Shown piece after piece: positions 18,091-27,663 of a stretch of DNA of 64,000 bases. Position 1 is the first letter of the stretch. The number at the start of each line of letters is the position of its first letter. This DNA is from Acidobacteriaceae bacterium (lineage in GTDB: Bacteria; Acidobacteriota; Terriglobia; Terriglobales; Acidobacteriaceae), in the NCBI GenBank assembly GCA_030041515.1, contig JASHNS010000081.1:1-64000 (forward strand), given 5' to 3'. Position numbers and translations under genes: made by a program. Below the pieces are notes generated by a model. The model was given only the letters and a program-made list of their open reading frames with translations. It was not told the DNA's origin and did no database searches.

Positions 18091-19935
18091 TTGGTTTCCC
18101 GCCGCATCTTTACAAAGAGCTTCTTCGCTTCGTTGATGGCCTGCGGCGTGGACGTCTCCCTGCTGCCGGGAATCGCGCAACAATCGCCGATGGGTGGCAG
18201 CTCGACAGGGGCCGCACAAAAGGCAGTCTACGATGCGGAGCACAGGCCCATCACCGCCGGCGGCTTCGTCAAATCGGGTCCGATGGTCTTCCAGGACATC
18301 ACGAAAGGCACCGGCCTGGATACCTGGATGCACGTGATGGGCACCAGGCAGAAAAAGTTCATTATCGACGTTGCCGGCTCCGGCGTGGGGCTCATCGATT
18401 ACGACAACGATGGATGGCTCGATATTTACCTCGTGAATGGATCGACCTACGAGGCCATGGAGGGCAAAGCTCCTCCACCCCGTGCTGCACTCTTCCATAA
18501 CAACCGCGACGGGACCTTCACCGATATCGCCGAACAAGCAGGAGTATTGAACGAACGCTGGGGATTCGGCGTCGTGGTCGCCGACTTCGACAATGACGGA
18601 TGGCCCGACCTTTATGTCACAAACTTTGGAAAGAATCGCCTGTACCGCAACAATCATAACGGCACGTTTACCGACGTTGCCGAGCAGGCCGGCGTCACTT
18701 TGGACAACTGGTCGACCGGAGCTACGTGGGGGGATATTGACGGCGACGGACGGCTGGATCTCTTTGTGCCGGGATACATTCATTACGACCTGAGGAACCC
18801 GCCGATTCCGGAAAGCAAGGCTGTCTCCTACTCGTCCTGCAATTATCGGGGTGTGCAGACCATGTGTGGTCCGCGCGGATTGAAGGGCGAACCGGATCAT
18901 CTCTTCCACAACAACGGAGACGGCACGTTTACCGATGTGAGCGTGAAGGCAGGCGTCAGCGATCCCAACGGCTATTACGGGTTTACGGGAGTTTTTGCCG
19001 ACTTCAGCGACGACGGAAAGCCCGATTTGGCCGTGGCTGACGATTCCACCCCGAACTATTTTTATGTCAATAAAGGGAACGGGACGTTCGAGGACGCAAG
19101 CTTCGCCTCAGGTTTTGCGCTCAATGAAGAAGGACGCGAGACAGCGAGCATGGGACTGGCTGTCGGCGATTACGACAACGACGGCAGGCTCGACATCGCG
19201 GTTACAGATTTCTCTGACGATTATTACCTGCTCTACCACAATGACGGGCAGGCGAACTTCACCGACGTCAGCTATCAGACGGGCATTGCCGCCCCTACTA
19301 TTCCGTTCCTGGGGTGGGGCATCGCCTTCATCGATTACGACAATGACGGATGGAAAGACCTGATGATGGTGAACGGCCACGTCTATCCCCAGGTGGACCA
19401 GCAGGAGTGGGGCATGACGTACGCCGAGCGGCCGCTGCTGTTTCACAATCAGAAGGGACAGAAATTCGATCTGGTGCCTGCGGTGGAGGGAACAGGTCTG
19501 GCGGACGTCATCCCGGGCCGGGGTGCAGCCTTCGGCGATTTGTTCAACGAGGGCAGGATCGATGTGGTCATCAACGTCATCGACCAGCATCCGGTTCTGC
19601 TGCGCAACGTTTGTGAGAATGGCAACCACTGGGTGAAATTCAGGCTGATCGGCGGATCCAGGAGCCCGCGCGATGCTGTGGGAGCGAAGATGTTTGTGAC
19701 CGCCAATGGCATACGCCAGCGGTGTGACGTTCTAAGCGGGGGCAGCTATCTGTCGTCGAGCGATCAGCGGCTGCATTTCGGGCTGGGATCGGCCGCTACC
19801 CTGGAAGACGTGGAGGTGCACTGGCCCAGTGGCGCTGTCGAAAAGCTGCGCGTGCCCCAGCCAGACCGTATCTACACAGTCGAAGAAGGCAAGGGCATTA
19901 CCGGCGAACTCAAGCCCGCCAGCAGGAAATCCTGA
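18091..19935 (+). CDS. CRTAC1-family FG-GAP/ASPIC-UnbV exported protein
   Basis: A 614-residue protein starting with TTG at 18091 (GGAG 8 nt upstream). The N-terminus, SRRIFTKSFFASLMACG, looks like a Tat or Tat-like signal. The body is a chain of FG-GAP repeats with calcium-binding loops of the form DYDNDGWLDIY, DFDNDGWPDLYV, DIDGDGRLDLFV and DYDNDGRLDIAV, alternating with N-x-x-G-T-F-x-D motifs, and it closes with an ASPIC/UnbV-type domain (HWVKFRLIGGSRSPRDAVGA, then VHWPSGAVEKLRV). Such integrin-alpha-like beta-propellers are extracellular or periplasmic binding proteins of mostly unknown ligand. A paralogue lies at 21159, and GH43 and GH51 enzymes surround both, which suggests polysaccharide binding as a working idea only. 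Confidence 0.9.
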   Translation: MVSRRIFTKSFFASLMACGVDVSLLPGIAQQSPMGGSSTGAAQKAVYDAEHRPITAGGFVKSGPMVFQDITKGTGLDTWMHVMGTRQKKFIIDVAGSGVGLIDYDNDGWLDIYLVNGSTYEAMEGKAPPPRAALFHNNRDGTFTDIAEQAGVLNERWGFGVVVADFDNDGWPDLYVTNFGKNRLYRNNHNGTFTDVAEQAGVTLDNWSTGATWGDIDGDGRLDLFVPGYIHYDLRNPPIPESKAVSYSSCNYRGVQTMCGPRGLKGEPDHLFHNNGDGTFTDVSVKAGVSDPNGYYGFTGVFADFSDDGKPDLAVADDSTPNYFYVNKGNGTFEDASFASGFALNEEGRETASMGLAVGDYDNDGRLDIAVTDFSDDYYLLYHNDGQANFTDVSYQTGIAAPTIPFLGWGIAFIDYDNDGWKDLMMVNGHVYPQVDQQEWGMTYAERPLLFHNQKGQKFDLVPAVEGTGLADVIPGRGAAFGDLFNEGRIDVVINVIDQHPVLLRNVCENGNHWVKFRLIGGSRSPRDAVGAKMFVTANGIRQRCDVLSGGSYLSSSDQRLHFGLGSAATLEDVEVHWPSGAVEKLRVPQPDRIYTVEEGKGITGELKPASRKS

Positions 19936-19961
19936 TTCGCAAATGCCTGGGGCGCGGCGGA

Positions 19962-21080
19962 TCAGCGCTCTGTGTGTGCCGGCACAGGACTGCTGGAGGG
20001 CCAGTGCAAAGGCTCGTTGAGCGGCACGGGACGCCCAAAATTCGGCGTCCCGTCGGCGTTCCACGCAAATGGTTGTGCGCGGGGCGCCCGGTCTCCGCCG
20101 CAACCCTCATCAGGAGCTGGATTGGCATGATAGAGAATCCAGTCCTGTGTGCCGTCGGGCGATTTGAAGAAGGAATTGTGCCCGGTGGCATAAGCCATCG
20201 CCTTTGGCGACTGCCAGAACACCGGATGGTCGGATTTATGCCACGATGCCGGGTTCAGCAGATCGCTGTCTGCGGATGCGCGCAGCATTCCTAACTCGTA
20301 GTAATCCGTCCAGCAGCCGCTGGCGGAATAAATGAGGAAAATCGAATTTCCGTGCTTCAGAATCTCAGGTCCCTCGTTCACATTGACGTGGGGCACCGGC
20401 AGCACGTGATTGCGCGAGGGCAAGTCCCCGACGCGTTCCCACGGGTACTCCGGCTGTGAGAGCAGCGCGCGCGGACTCGAGACGGTCCAGGGATTACTCA
20501 ATTCCGCAATGTAGATGTTTTGTTGGCCGTTCTGGGTTCCCGGCCAGCCTGACCAGATGAGATAAAGGCGGTCGCGGTTCTGCGTGACCGTCGGATCGAT
20601 GGCCCATCGATCGGTGCTGTCGGCGACCTTGCCTTTCAAATGCCACTCCCCCTCGAGCGGATCGTGGGAGCAGTTCTGCACCACCCAGATACGATGAGTC
20701 TCGTTTGCGCCTGCATCGGCGGCAAAGTAGATGTACCAGCACCCGCGAAGAAAGTGAAGCTCGGGGGCCCAGATATCGTGGGAATAAGGCCCCGTGGCTG
20801 GCGGCAACCATACCACCTTATGCTCAGCGGCCGCGAGCTCCGGGACGCTGCGAGTCTTCCAGATCTCCAGGCTGTTCTGGGTGGTGTTCATGTAGTAGTA
20901 GAAGCCGTCTTTCCAGGTGATCCAGGGATCGGCACCCGTTGGCAGCAGAGGATTCACAAACGCATTCGCGGTCGGATGGCCAGCAGATGGTAAGGGGGTG
21001 GTCCGATTCTGTGCCTGGACCAGCGTTGCTGCGAAAAGCACGCAGGCGGTGAGGCACAGTGGCGCCAGCTTCCACGACAT
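19962..21080 (-). CDS. secreted GH43 glycosidase (arabinofuranosidase/arabinanase type)
   Basis: A 372-residue enzyme from ATG 21080 (MSWKLAPLCLTACVLFAATL, a clear signal peptide; AGG 9 nt upstream). All catalytic landmarks of GH43 are present: ADPWITWKDGFYYYM with the base aspartate, HDIWAPELHFLRGCWYIYFA, RWAIDPTV with the aspartate that tunes the acid, and NVNEGPEILKHGNSIFLIYS with the acid glutamate. The NEGPEIL form together with GHNSFFKSPDGTQDWILYHA is typical of the exo-alpha-arabinofuranosidase-like subfamily 26 and related groups. The likely substrate is arabinan or arabinose-decorated polysaccharide, consistent with GH51 3 kb away. It sits between the two CRTAC1 genes and converges with the first of them. 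Confidence 0.9.
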   Translation of the reverse strand: MSWKLAPLCLTACVLFAATLVQAQNRTTPLPSAGHPTANAFVNPLLPTGADPWITWKDGFYYYMNTTQNSLEIWKTRSVPELAAAEHKVVWLPPATGPYSHDIWAPELHFLRGCWYIYFAADAGANETHRIWVVQNCSHDPLEGEWHLKGKVADSTDRWAIDPTVTQNRDRLYLIWSGWPGTQNGQQNIYIAELSNPWTVSSPRALLSQPEYPWERVGDLPSRNHVLPVPHVNVNEGPEILKHGNSIFLIYSASGCWTDYYELGMLRASADSDLLNPASWHKSDHPVFWQSPKAMAYATGHNSFFKSPDGTQDWILYHANPAPDEGCGGDRAPRAQPFAWNADGTPNFGRPVPLNEPLHWPSSSPVPAHTER

Positions 21081-21158
21081 CGTAGACCTGCTTTCCCGGA
21101 TGCTCACCTGGCATCCCGCTGTGATCCCCTGCACGTGGGCATCCCCTGAACGCGGACG

Positions 21159-22907
21159 TCACGTCTCGACGGGTTCATCGATGCGAAGGATCTGGTCGCT
21201 CTTCACCTGGTGCAGAACCTGATGAATCCCGCTCGGCCACTGAATCTCAATGGACGTTGCTACCGTGTCTGATCCCAGTCCGAAGTGGGCCCGTTTGTCG
21301 CTGGATGAGCAATAACTGCCGCCAGTGCTGACGGTCCACCACTGCGGGCCTTTTGAAGTCGTGAGCTTGATGACCGCGCCGATCGCGTCGCGATTGCTCT
21401 TATGTCCCACAAGCAACAGCGTAATCCAGTGATTGTCGCTCGGCGTCACGTTGCGCACCACATAAGCCGGTCCGTCGTTGGTGGTGACGACCACATCGAC
21501 GCGCCCGTCATTGTCGATATCGCCTCGGGCCAGGCCGCGGCCCGCCCACCTCTCCTGAAAAATCTCGCCCGACTCCGGCGAAACATCCGCAAACTTCCCG
21601 CCTCCGATGTTGTGCAGCAGGAGCATCGGTTCGCGGTAATGCAGGTCGGGGAATTGCAGATGAATGTTGTCGATGACGTGCCCCTGCGCGACGATCAGAT
21701 CCTTGAGCCCGTCGTTGTCGTAATCGAAAAAGCACACGCCCCAGCCGGAATGAAGGAGCGAGACGCCGCCGATGCCGGACGTATAACTCGCGTAGTTGAA
21801 CGTGCCGTCACCATTGTTCTGGTAGAGCGCGTACTTTTGATTCGCGAGATTCGTGACGATGAGATCGGGCAGCCCATCGTTGTTGTAATCCTGGAAGTCG
21901 GTTCCCATGCCCGCATAGGTATTGCCCATTCCATCGACCGCGACCTCGCTCAGCAATCCCTCTTCGGTGAGCGTGCCGTTGCCATTGTTGTGATAGAGAA
22001 ACTCCGTCATGGAGTCATTGGAAACGAAGAGATCGATATGCCCATCGCGGTCGAAGTCGGCCACTGAGGCCCCCAGTCCCTTGCCGGGCTTCATGCCGGC
22101 TTTGGCAGCAACTTCGGTAAAGCGGCCGTTCCCTTCGTTGTGATAAACGAGCGGCATGATCGGAGGAAAGAGGTCGGGGTGGCAATAGGCCCGGTATCCA
22201 GGGCGATGCTCCCCGCACCAAATGTCTGCAAAGTCCCACTTCATGTAGCGCAGCACGACCAGGTCGAGCAGGCCGTCGTTATCCAGATCCACCCACACGG
22301 CGCTGGTGCACCAGCCGCTGCCTCCGGTACCGGATTGTTCGGTGACGTCGGTAAAGGTGCCGTCGCCGTTGTTGTGGTACAGCCGGTTGCCGCCATATCC
22401 GGTCACATACAGGTCCTGATAGCCGTCGTTGTCGTAGTCCCCGACGGCTACGCCCATGTCATAACCGACGCCCTGTAGCCCCGCTTTCTCCGTCACATCT
22501 TCGAATGTCCCATCGGGCTTTTGATGATAGAGGCGATTCCAATATTCAGGGCCGCCCTTCTTCGGGATCGTACCCGGCGGCGTCGGATCGGAGATCGGAG
22601 CGCCGTTGACAAAGAAAATGTCCAGGCGGCCATCGTTGTCGAAGTCAAAGAGAGCCACACCGGAGCCCATCGTCTCGGGCAGATATTTCTTCGAGGTGTG
22701 GGAGGCTCTTCCGACGAAGCGGATCCCGCTCGCTTCTGTGACGTCGATAAATTGTCCCGCGCCGCTGCTGCTTTTCTGCTCTGGCTGCTGGCTGCGCTTT
22801 TGCAAGGCGGACTGAGGTGCGTACGGCGACATTGCCAATCCGCTTCGCCTGCCCGCCAGCACTCCTCCGAGCGCAACGGCCGACTTAAGAAAATTGCGAC
22901 GATGCAT
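21159..22907 (-). CDS. CRTAC1-family FG-GAP/ASPIC-UnbV exported protein (paralogue)
   Basis: A 582-residue protein beginning MHRRNFLKSAVALGGVLAGRR, a Tat signal. It has the same layout as the protein at 18091: repeated FG-GAP loops (DFDNDGRLDIFFVNG, DYDNDGYQDLYVTGY, DLDNDGLLDLVVLRY, DFDRDGHIDLFVSND, DYNNDGLPDLIVTN, DIDNDGRVDVVVT) and a C-terminal ASPIC/UnbV region (HWITLLLVGHKSNRDAIGA, then IEIQWPSGIHQVLHQV). The repeats bind calcium in related proteins. The role is probably extracytoplasmic binding. It is divergent from the GH51 gene with about 200 bp between the starts, and precedes the GH43 gene at 21080 on the same strand by 78 bp, so it may be co-transcribed with that enzyme. Confidence 0.9.
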   Translation of the reverse strand: MHRRNFLKSAVALGGVLAGRRSGLAMSPYAPQSALQKRSQQPEQKSSSGAGQFIDVTEASGIRFVGRASHTSKKYLPETMGSGVALFDFDNDGRLDIFFVNGAPISDPTPPGTIPKKGGPEYWNRLYHQKPDGTFEDVTEKAGLQGVGYDMGVAVGDYDNDGYQDLYVTGYGGNRLYHNNGDGTFTDVTEQSGTGGSGWCTSAVWVDLDNDGLLDLVVLRYMKWDFADIWCGEHRPGYRAYCHPDLFPPIMPLVYHNEGNGRFTEVAAKAGMKPGKGLGASVADFDRDGHIDLFVSNDSMTEFLYHNNGNGTLTEEGLLSEVAVDGMGNTYAGMGTDFQDYNNDGLPDLIVTNLANQKYALYQNNGDGTFNYASYTSGIGGVSLLHSGWGVCFFDYDNDGLKDLIVAQGHVIDNIHLQFPDLHYREPMLLLHNIGGGKFADVSPESGEIFQERWAGRGLARGDIDNDGRVDVVVTTNDGPAYVVRNVTPSDNHWITLLLVGHKSNRDAIGAVIKLTTSKGPQWWTVSTGGSYCSSSDKRAHFGLGSDTVATSIEIQWPSGIHQVLHQVKSDQILRIDEPVET

Positions 22908-23112
22908 GATCCGTGACTATCGGTGTCGCTCTCTCCGGCCGCATCGTTCACGACCCATCTGGCGCAGTGGCCTCTGATGCCGCGCTGCGAAGCCACGGCG
23001 AGCTTCCTTCCGCTCCGCTTGTGCTCTGTATGAACGGCCGCGCCTGGCGCTATAGTACAGTCTGCGTGCGCGGCCCGGTCAAGTTCCTGGTTCCAACCCG
23101 AGGCATACTACG

Positions 23113-25152
23113 ATGCATCCTTCGCTCCGTCTCCTGTTGCCACTCGCTCTCTTCGTTCTGCCTTGTCCTTTGCTTGCTCAGGTTGTCGTGAATCAGCCCA
23201 TCCCGCCGACAGCGACCATTCGCGTGGATGCAGCCGTCTCCGCCGGCGCGGAGATCCCTCGGACCATCTTCGGAGCATTTCTGGAACCCATTGGCAAGTC
23301 AACCTACGGTGGGCTATGGGCAGAACTTCTGCAAAATCCGAGCTTTGAGTCGGGGCTTTGGGACGCTCCGCACATTGCCAGAATGCTGCGCGAAGAACCC
23401 TCCCTGGCGCGCGCCTCGCAACTAGGGCTGCCCCTGCCCTGGCAGCCGCTTCGTGTGGATGAAGGCAACCGCTATGCAGTGAAGTACGGCGATGCTGCGA
23501 ATTCCTGGCAATCCCTGGTTGTCTATGGCCTTCCAGGACACCCAACCGGGATCCGGCAGAAGATCTATCTCCCGGTACAGCGGATTCTCGTTTACAACGG
23601 GAGTCTCTATGCCCGTCATCTGAGCGGGCCTGACGGCCTCACGGTTTCTATCCGTCCGCACGACAGTGACGAGGTCCTCGCCTCTGCGCGGATCACTGCA
23701 TCCAACCCCGCCTGGACGAAGTACGTTTTTACGCTGACCCTGCCCGCAGGAAAGCTGCACCGCCTCGATCCTGCGGATTTTGTTGTCGAGGTGGAGGGTG
23801 ACGAGCGCGTCGACCTCGATGAGTTCTCACTGATGCCCGCGGATGCCCTGGACGGCCTTGATCCCGAGGTGGTCGCCATGGCGAAGGCGATGGATACTCC
23901 GCTGGTCCGATTTGGAGGTAACTTTACCTCGTCCTATAACTGGCGCGACGGGATTGGGCCGCGAGACAAACGCATCAGCATGCGCAACCTCGCCTGGGGC
24001 ATCCCCGAATACAACACCTTCGGCACCGACGAATTCCTCCATTTCTGCCAGCTCATCGGCGCTCAGCCCCAGATCGCGCTGAATCTTGGAGGCGGCACGC
24101 CGGAGGAAGCGGCCGCCTGGGTGCGCTATGTGGACGAACATTGGCGCCAGCACAGTGGTCTGCTGTGGGAACTCGGCAATGAACTTTGGGGCAACTGGAA
24201 TCTTGGCTATCCCACGCTCGATCAGCTTGCATCGCGCACGCTGGCGTTCAGTCAGGCAGTGCGCGCTGTCGACCCCGGCGCTCGGCTGATTGCCGCAGGA
24301 GAGGATCCGGACGATTTCACTCCGTGGAATGCCGTGCAGTTGCGCAATCCGCCCGGGACGTTCAATGATCTGTCGACCCATTTTGTGGTGACGACGAGCG
24401 CCGCGGACGAGGCTCATCCCTCCGATCAATTCATCGATGAAGCGGCTTTCGCGCTTCCGACAGAACTGGGGCGCAAGTTACAACAGGAGCAGGACCAGAT
24501 CGACACATATCCGGCTTTCGCCCGCCGCGCGCACATTGCCTTTACTGAGTGGCTTTTCGTCGGCCCTCGGCCCGGCATCCCTGGTTTCACAAACATGGGA
24601 GGAGCTGTGGATACCGCCGGCTTGCTTAACATGCTCATGCGCCATGCCGCGATTGTTCCCATCGCTGATATGACCGGGATCATGGACTTCGCAGGCATCT
24701 GGAAAAGCCGCGGTCAGGTGTATGCGGCGCCCGCATATTACGCGTTCCGCATGTATTCCACGGCGGGAGCTGTCTATCCCGTGCAGGTCGTCACCGATTC
24801 CGGCAGCTATTCCGTAGCCCACGGCGTAAGCCGCTTACCCGATATTTCTGACGTTCCATACCTGGACGTCGTCGCAGCAACCTCTGCGGACCACAGGACG
24901 CTCGATTTGTTCTGCGTCAATCGCAGCACCTCCACGGATATTCCTGCGGATATCACCCTTGATCACTTCGTGCCCGAAGGCCTGGCCCAAATCAAAACTC
25001 TGCGCGCGGATTACCTCGACGAAGGCAACGATGCGGATAGTCCCACCCAGGTAGTACCGCAAGAATCCGCGCACGCCCTGAGCGGGCGGTTGCTGCAACA
25101 TGTCTTCCCGTATGAGAGCGTGACCGTGATTGCATTTCACAGTGCACGGTAG
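23113..25152 (+). CDS. alpha-L-arabinofuranosidase, glycoside hydrolase family 51
   Basis: A secreted enzyme of 679 residues (signal peptide LLLPLALFVLPCPLLAQ). It should release terminal arabinofuranose from arabinan, arabinoxylan or arabinogalactan side chains by a retaining mechanism. GH51 hallmarks: EIPRTIFGAFLEPIGKSTYGGLWAEL near the start, a carbohydrate-binding-like insert (about residues 110-245), VRFGGNFTSSYNWRDGIGP, WELGNELWGNWN with the acid/base Glu357, and IAFTEWLF with the nucleophile Glu479. The C-terminal beta-sandwich (DLFCVNRSTSTDIPADI to VFPYESVTVIAF) is the usual GH51 accessory domain. A TATAGT box at 23051 may be part of its promoter. With the GH43 and GH97 neighbours it defines an arabinose-directed enzyme set. 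Confidence 0.95.
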   Translation: MHPSLRLLLPLALFVLPCPLLAQVVVNQPIPPTATIRVDAAVSAGAEIPRTIFGAFLEPIGKSTYGGLWAELLQNPSFESGLWDAPHIARMLREEPSLARASQLGLPLPWQPLRVDEGNRYAVKYGDAANSWQSLVVYGLPGHPTGIRQKIYLPVQRILVYNGSLYARHLSGPDGLTVSIRPHDSDEVLASARITASNPAWTKYVFTLTLPAGKLHRLDPADFVVEVEGDERVDLDEFSLMPADALDGLDPEVVAMAKAMDTPLVRFGGNFTSSYNWRDGIGPRDKRISMRNLAWGIPEYNTFGTDEFLHFCQLIGAQPQIALNLGGGTPEEAAAWVRYVDEHWRQHSGLLWELGNELWGNWNLGYPTLDQLASRTLAFSQAVRAVDPGARLIAAGEDPDDFTPWNAVQLRNPPGTFNDLSTHFVVTTSAADEAHPSDQFIDEAAFALPTELGRKLQQEQDQIDTYPAFARRAHIAFTEWLFVGPRPGIPGFTNMGGAVDTAGLLNMLMRHAAIVPIADMTGIMDFAGIWKSRGQVYAAPAYYAFRMYSTAGAVYPVQVVTDSGSYSVAHGVSRLPDISDVPYLDVVAATSADHRTLDLFCVNRSTSTDIPADITLDHFVPEGLAQIKTLRADYLDEGNDADSPTQVVPQESAHALSGRLLQHVFPYESVTVIAFHSAR

Positions 25153-25201
25153 GTCCCGGTGCGCTGTGCCAGCGTGATCGCGGTGCGGGTAGAATCTTGA
25201 C

Positions 25202-25840
25202 GTGGCAAAGAGTCCCCACCCCATCAAGGTGCTGGTCGTCGACGACCATCCGGTTGTCCGTGTCGGTTTGCGCACCATGCTGGAAAGTGAAACCAACATT
25301 TCTGTTGTGGGCATGGCGGCGTCCGCAAGAGAAGCGCTGATTGCCCTCCAGCACTGCGCGCCGGACGTGGTTCTGATGGACCTCCGCATGCCCGAGATGG
25401 AAGGCACCGCCGCTATCCGCGAATTGCGGCGCATTCAGCCGAAGCTGCCGATCCTCGTGCTGACGAATTATGAGACGGATTCCTACATCATGGAGGCTCT
25501 GGAGGCGGGGGCGATGGGGTATCTGCTGAAAAGTACACCTCAGGCTGAATTAGTCAGAGCAGTGGAGAAAGTCCACGCCAATCAGCGGGTCATCCCTCCC
25601 AGAATCGCCGCTCGTCTGCTCGAGAATATAGGTCGAGATGAGTTGAGCGCGCGGGAGCTTGAGGTTCTGGCGCTCGTCGCTCGCGGCCTGAGCAATAAGG
25701 AGATCGCCGATGCGCTCTCCATCAGTGACAAGACGGTGCGCAACCACGTCGCAAGCTGCCTCGTAAAGCTGGGCGTTGCAGACCGAACCGGCGCAGTCAC
25801 AACCGCGATCCGGCGGGGGTTGATCCGAATCTCCGAATAG
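25202..25840 (+). CDS. NarL/FixJ-family response regulator
   Basis: A 212-residue cytoplasmic transcription regulator with a GTG start. The receiver domain (residues 8-125) has the acidic pair in VLVVDDHP, phosphoacceptor Asp60 in VVLMDLRMPEMEG, the switch threonine in VLTNYE and the conserved lysine in YLLKSTP. The C-terminal LuxR-type helix-turn-helix (about 145-210) reads LSARELEVLALVARGLSNKE, then ISDKTVRNHVASCLVKLGV. It converges with the sensor kinase gene at 25882, 41 bp away, which carries the matching HisKA_3 domain; these are almost certainly a pair although not in one operon. GH51 ends 49 bp upstream, so the regulator may be read through from it. Targets are unknown; the flanking enzymes and receptor are candidates. 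Confidence 0.93.
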   Translation: MAKSPHPIKVLVVDDHPVVRVGLRTMLESETNISVVGMAASAREALIALQHCAPDVVLMDLRMPEMEGTAAIRELRRIQPKLPILVLTNYETDSYIMEALEAGAMGYLLKSTPQAELVRAVEKVHANQRVIPPRIAARLLENIGRDELSARELEVLALVARGLSNKEIADALSISDKTVRNHVASCLVKLGVADRTGAVTTAIRRGLIRISE

Positions 25841-25881
25841 CCGCGGGGTGTCGTCCCCTGACCAGAGAGTGAGCGCCCCAG

Positions 25882-27405
25882 CTAGCCCGCGGCAGCCTGT
25901 CCCAGGATTTTCCACAGCCTGGCCTTGGTTTCGAGAAAGATACGCGTGCGAAGCCTCTCATGTTGCAGCGCGGCCTTTACCGACACACGCGTACCCGACT
26001 CCGGGCTGCTGGTGATTTCCAGGCTTGCCCCCACATCCCGGGCGTGTTTCTGCATACCCAGAATTCCAAAGCCGGCAGATTCCGGCTTGTAGTCGAAGCC
26101 ACACCCATTGTCTTCGACCACCAGCTCCACCTGGTCGCCCGCATACGAAAGCGTCAGCTGCAGCAGCGTCGGTTCGGCATAGCTGATGGCGTTTACGATT
26201 GCTTCCCTGCCTATATGCAGCAGCGCGTCCGCAAGGCGAAGGTTCAGGGATCCCGCATTGCCGCGCAACTCGGGAACGACCCTGATCTGGGTGCCCGCAA
26301 TACCGGTTGCAATGTCCGTGAGAGCCGTCAGAACATTTTCCTGAAATGACGGCGACCGCGAGCCCAGCATCGCGATCGTTCGACTGGCCTCTTCGTGACA
26401 CTTCCTCACCAGCTGATAGGCGACGTTCAACTGCGCTGTTATCTCCATGACCTCGGCGCCCTCCGCGCTGGTCAGCCTGTGCCGGATTCCCTGAATCTGA
26501 TACCCGATGCCGGCGAAGCTCTGTGCCATCGTGTCGTGGATTTCGTGAGCAAATCGTTCGCGTTCGCGCATGATCGTGTTGCTCTTCCATTGCCGCATGC
26601 GGAAGTAAAAAAGCTGAAGGACCAGCATCACAGCGAAGATCCCGCCAAAAAGCAGAACCGCGTGCCAGGGAGTCCACCATGGAGGTCCCGGCAGTACTTC
26701 CAGCCGCTCGAGGTACGCGGCCTGCCGGCGGATCGCCAGATAATCGTTCAGGCTCGCCGGCGCAACGCTGATGTTCCGCCACATACCTCCCGCGTTGAGC
26801 GAGCGCAGGCCGATGCGACCGCTGGCAAGACAGTAGGGTTCATGGAGGGCCGTTGCCGCGGATTGAAGCGTTTTCAGGTTCACGACCGAAGCCGCGATGT
26901 CGCACCCGTAAGCTGTGACCACCAGCCGGTACCAGATCATGGGCTGAACACCGCCGGGAATCAGGACGGGACGAGCTTCCCGCCAGCCAAAATCGGATCG
27001 GCCCAGCACCAGGGTTCCGTCCAGAGTACGGACACCGACGTAGTACCCGTCGTAGGTGTCCGTGCCCTCGCGTTCATCGTTCGTGCGCACGACCACGCCC
27101 ATATCGGCATTCGTCCCGCTAAACCGAAGGTCGGTCTTCAACGTATAGTTTCGCCAGTAGCTGGAACCGGTGAGCAGCTTGGCCCCGCGCTCATAGGAGT
27201 TGTTGTAGACGATGCCATCGATCATCTCCCATTTGCCCCCGACGGCCTGCCACTGGTTCTGCTCGGCAGCTACCAGCGGGTACGCGCGGTGCGGAACGAT
27301 GCTGTCGACGACGCGTCTGTGAATCCACCATGCTGCAAACAGAATGAAGGCGCTCGCGATCCAGATCGCTGCTCCCCGCCTCCAGCGTGATTTTCCAAAA
27401 GACAT
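25882..27405 (-). CDS. NarL-type sensor histidine kinase with jelly-roll (DUF1080/LamG-like) sensor domain
   Basis: A 507-residue kinase from ATG 27405 (GGGGAG 6 nt upstream); a longer frame is less likely. Order: transmembrane segment about residues 11-28 (IWIASAFILFAAWW), an extracytoplasmic domain of some 215 residues, a second membrane segment (AVLLFGGIFAVMLVLQLFYF), a HisKA_3 dimerisation domain with the phosphoacceptor in FAHEIHDTMAQ, and an ATPase domain (VEDNGCGFDY and GFGILGMQKHARDVGA). The outer part (WQAVGGKWEMIDGIVYNN, LLTGSSYWRNYTLKTDLRF, GVVVRTNDE, YYVGVRTLDG) looks like the concanavalin-like fold of 3-keto-disaccharide hydrolase/LamG domains. This would fit sensing of a saccharide; that is inference. 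Partner: the regulator ending at 25840. Confidence 0.9.
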   Translation of the reverse strand: MSFGKSRWRRGAAIWIASAFILFAAWWIHRRVVDSIVPHRAYPLVAAEQNQWQAVGGKWEMIDGIVYNNSYERGAKLLTGSSYWRNYTLKTDLRFSGTNADMGVVVRTNDEREGTDTYDGYYVGVRTLDGTLVLGRSDFGWREARPVLIPGGVQPMIWYRLVVTAYGCDIAASVVNLKTLQSAATALHEPYCLASGRIGLRSLNAGGMWRNISVAPASLNDYLAIRRQAAYLERLEVLPGPPWWTPWHAVLLFGGIFAVMLVLQLFYFRMRQWKSNTIMRERERFAHEIHDTMAQSFAGIGYQIQGIRHRLTSAEGAEVMEITAQLNVAYQLVRKCHEEASRTIAMLGSRSPSFQENVLTALTDIATGIAGTQIRVVPELRGNAGSLNLRLADALLHIGREAIVNAISYAEPTLLQLTLSYAGDQVELVVEDNGCGFDYKPESAGFGILGMQKHARDVGASLEITSSPESGTRVSVKAALQHERLRTRIFLETKARLWKILGQAAAG

Positions 27406-27663
27406 TGCCAGCTCCCCATGAACGGCTTGCGGTGCGCCAACGGTGCGGGGTCGAATTTTACACCACACGCCTGCCGGCACGCGATTCCCCTGCGAAGCTC
27501 TGCCCTGGGTGCTGTCGCAGCCCCGGAAAACTAAATCCTGCCTGCGGGGCAACCAGGACGCTGGGTCATTTGTACTAACGAACGCTGGGCCATTAACCCC
27601 TTGTGCGCCTCCGGAATCGAAGCCTACGATTCGCGATGTGATTTGTTTACATCCCTGGAATTA

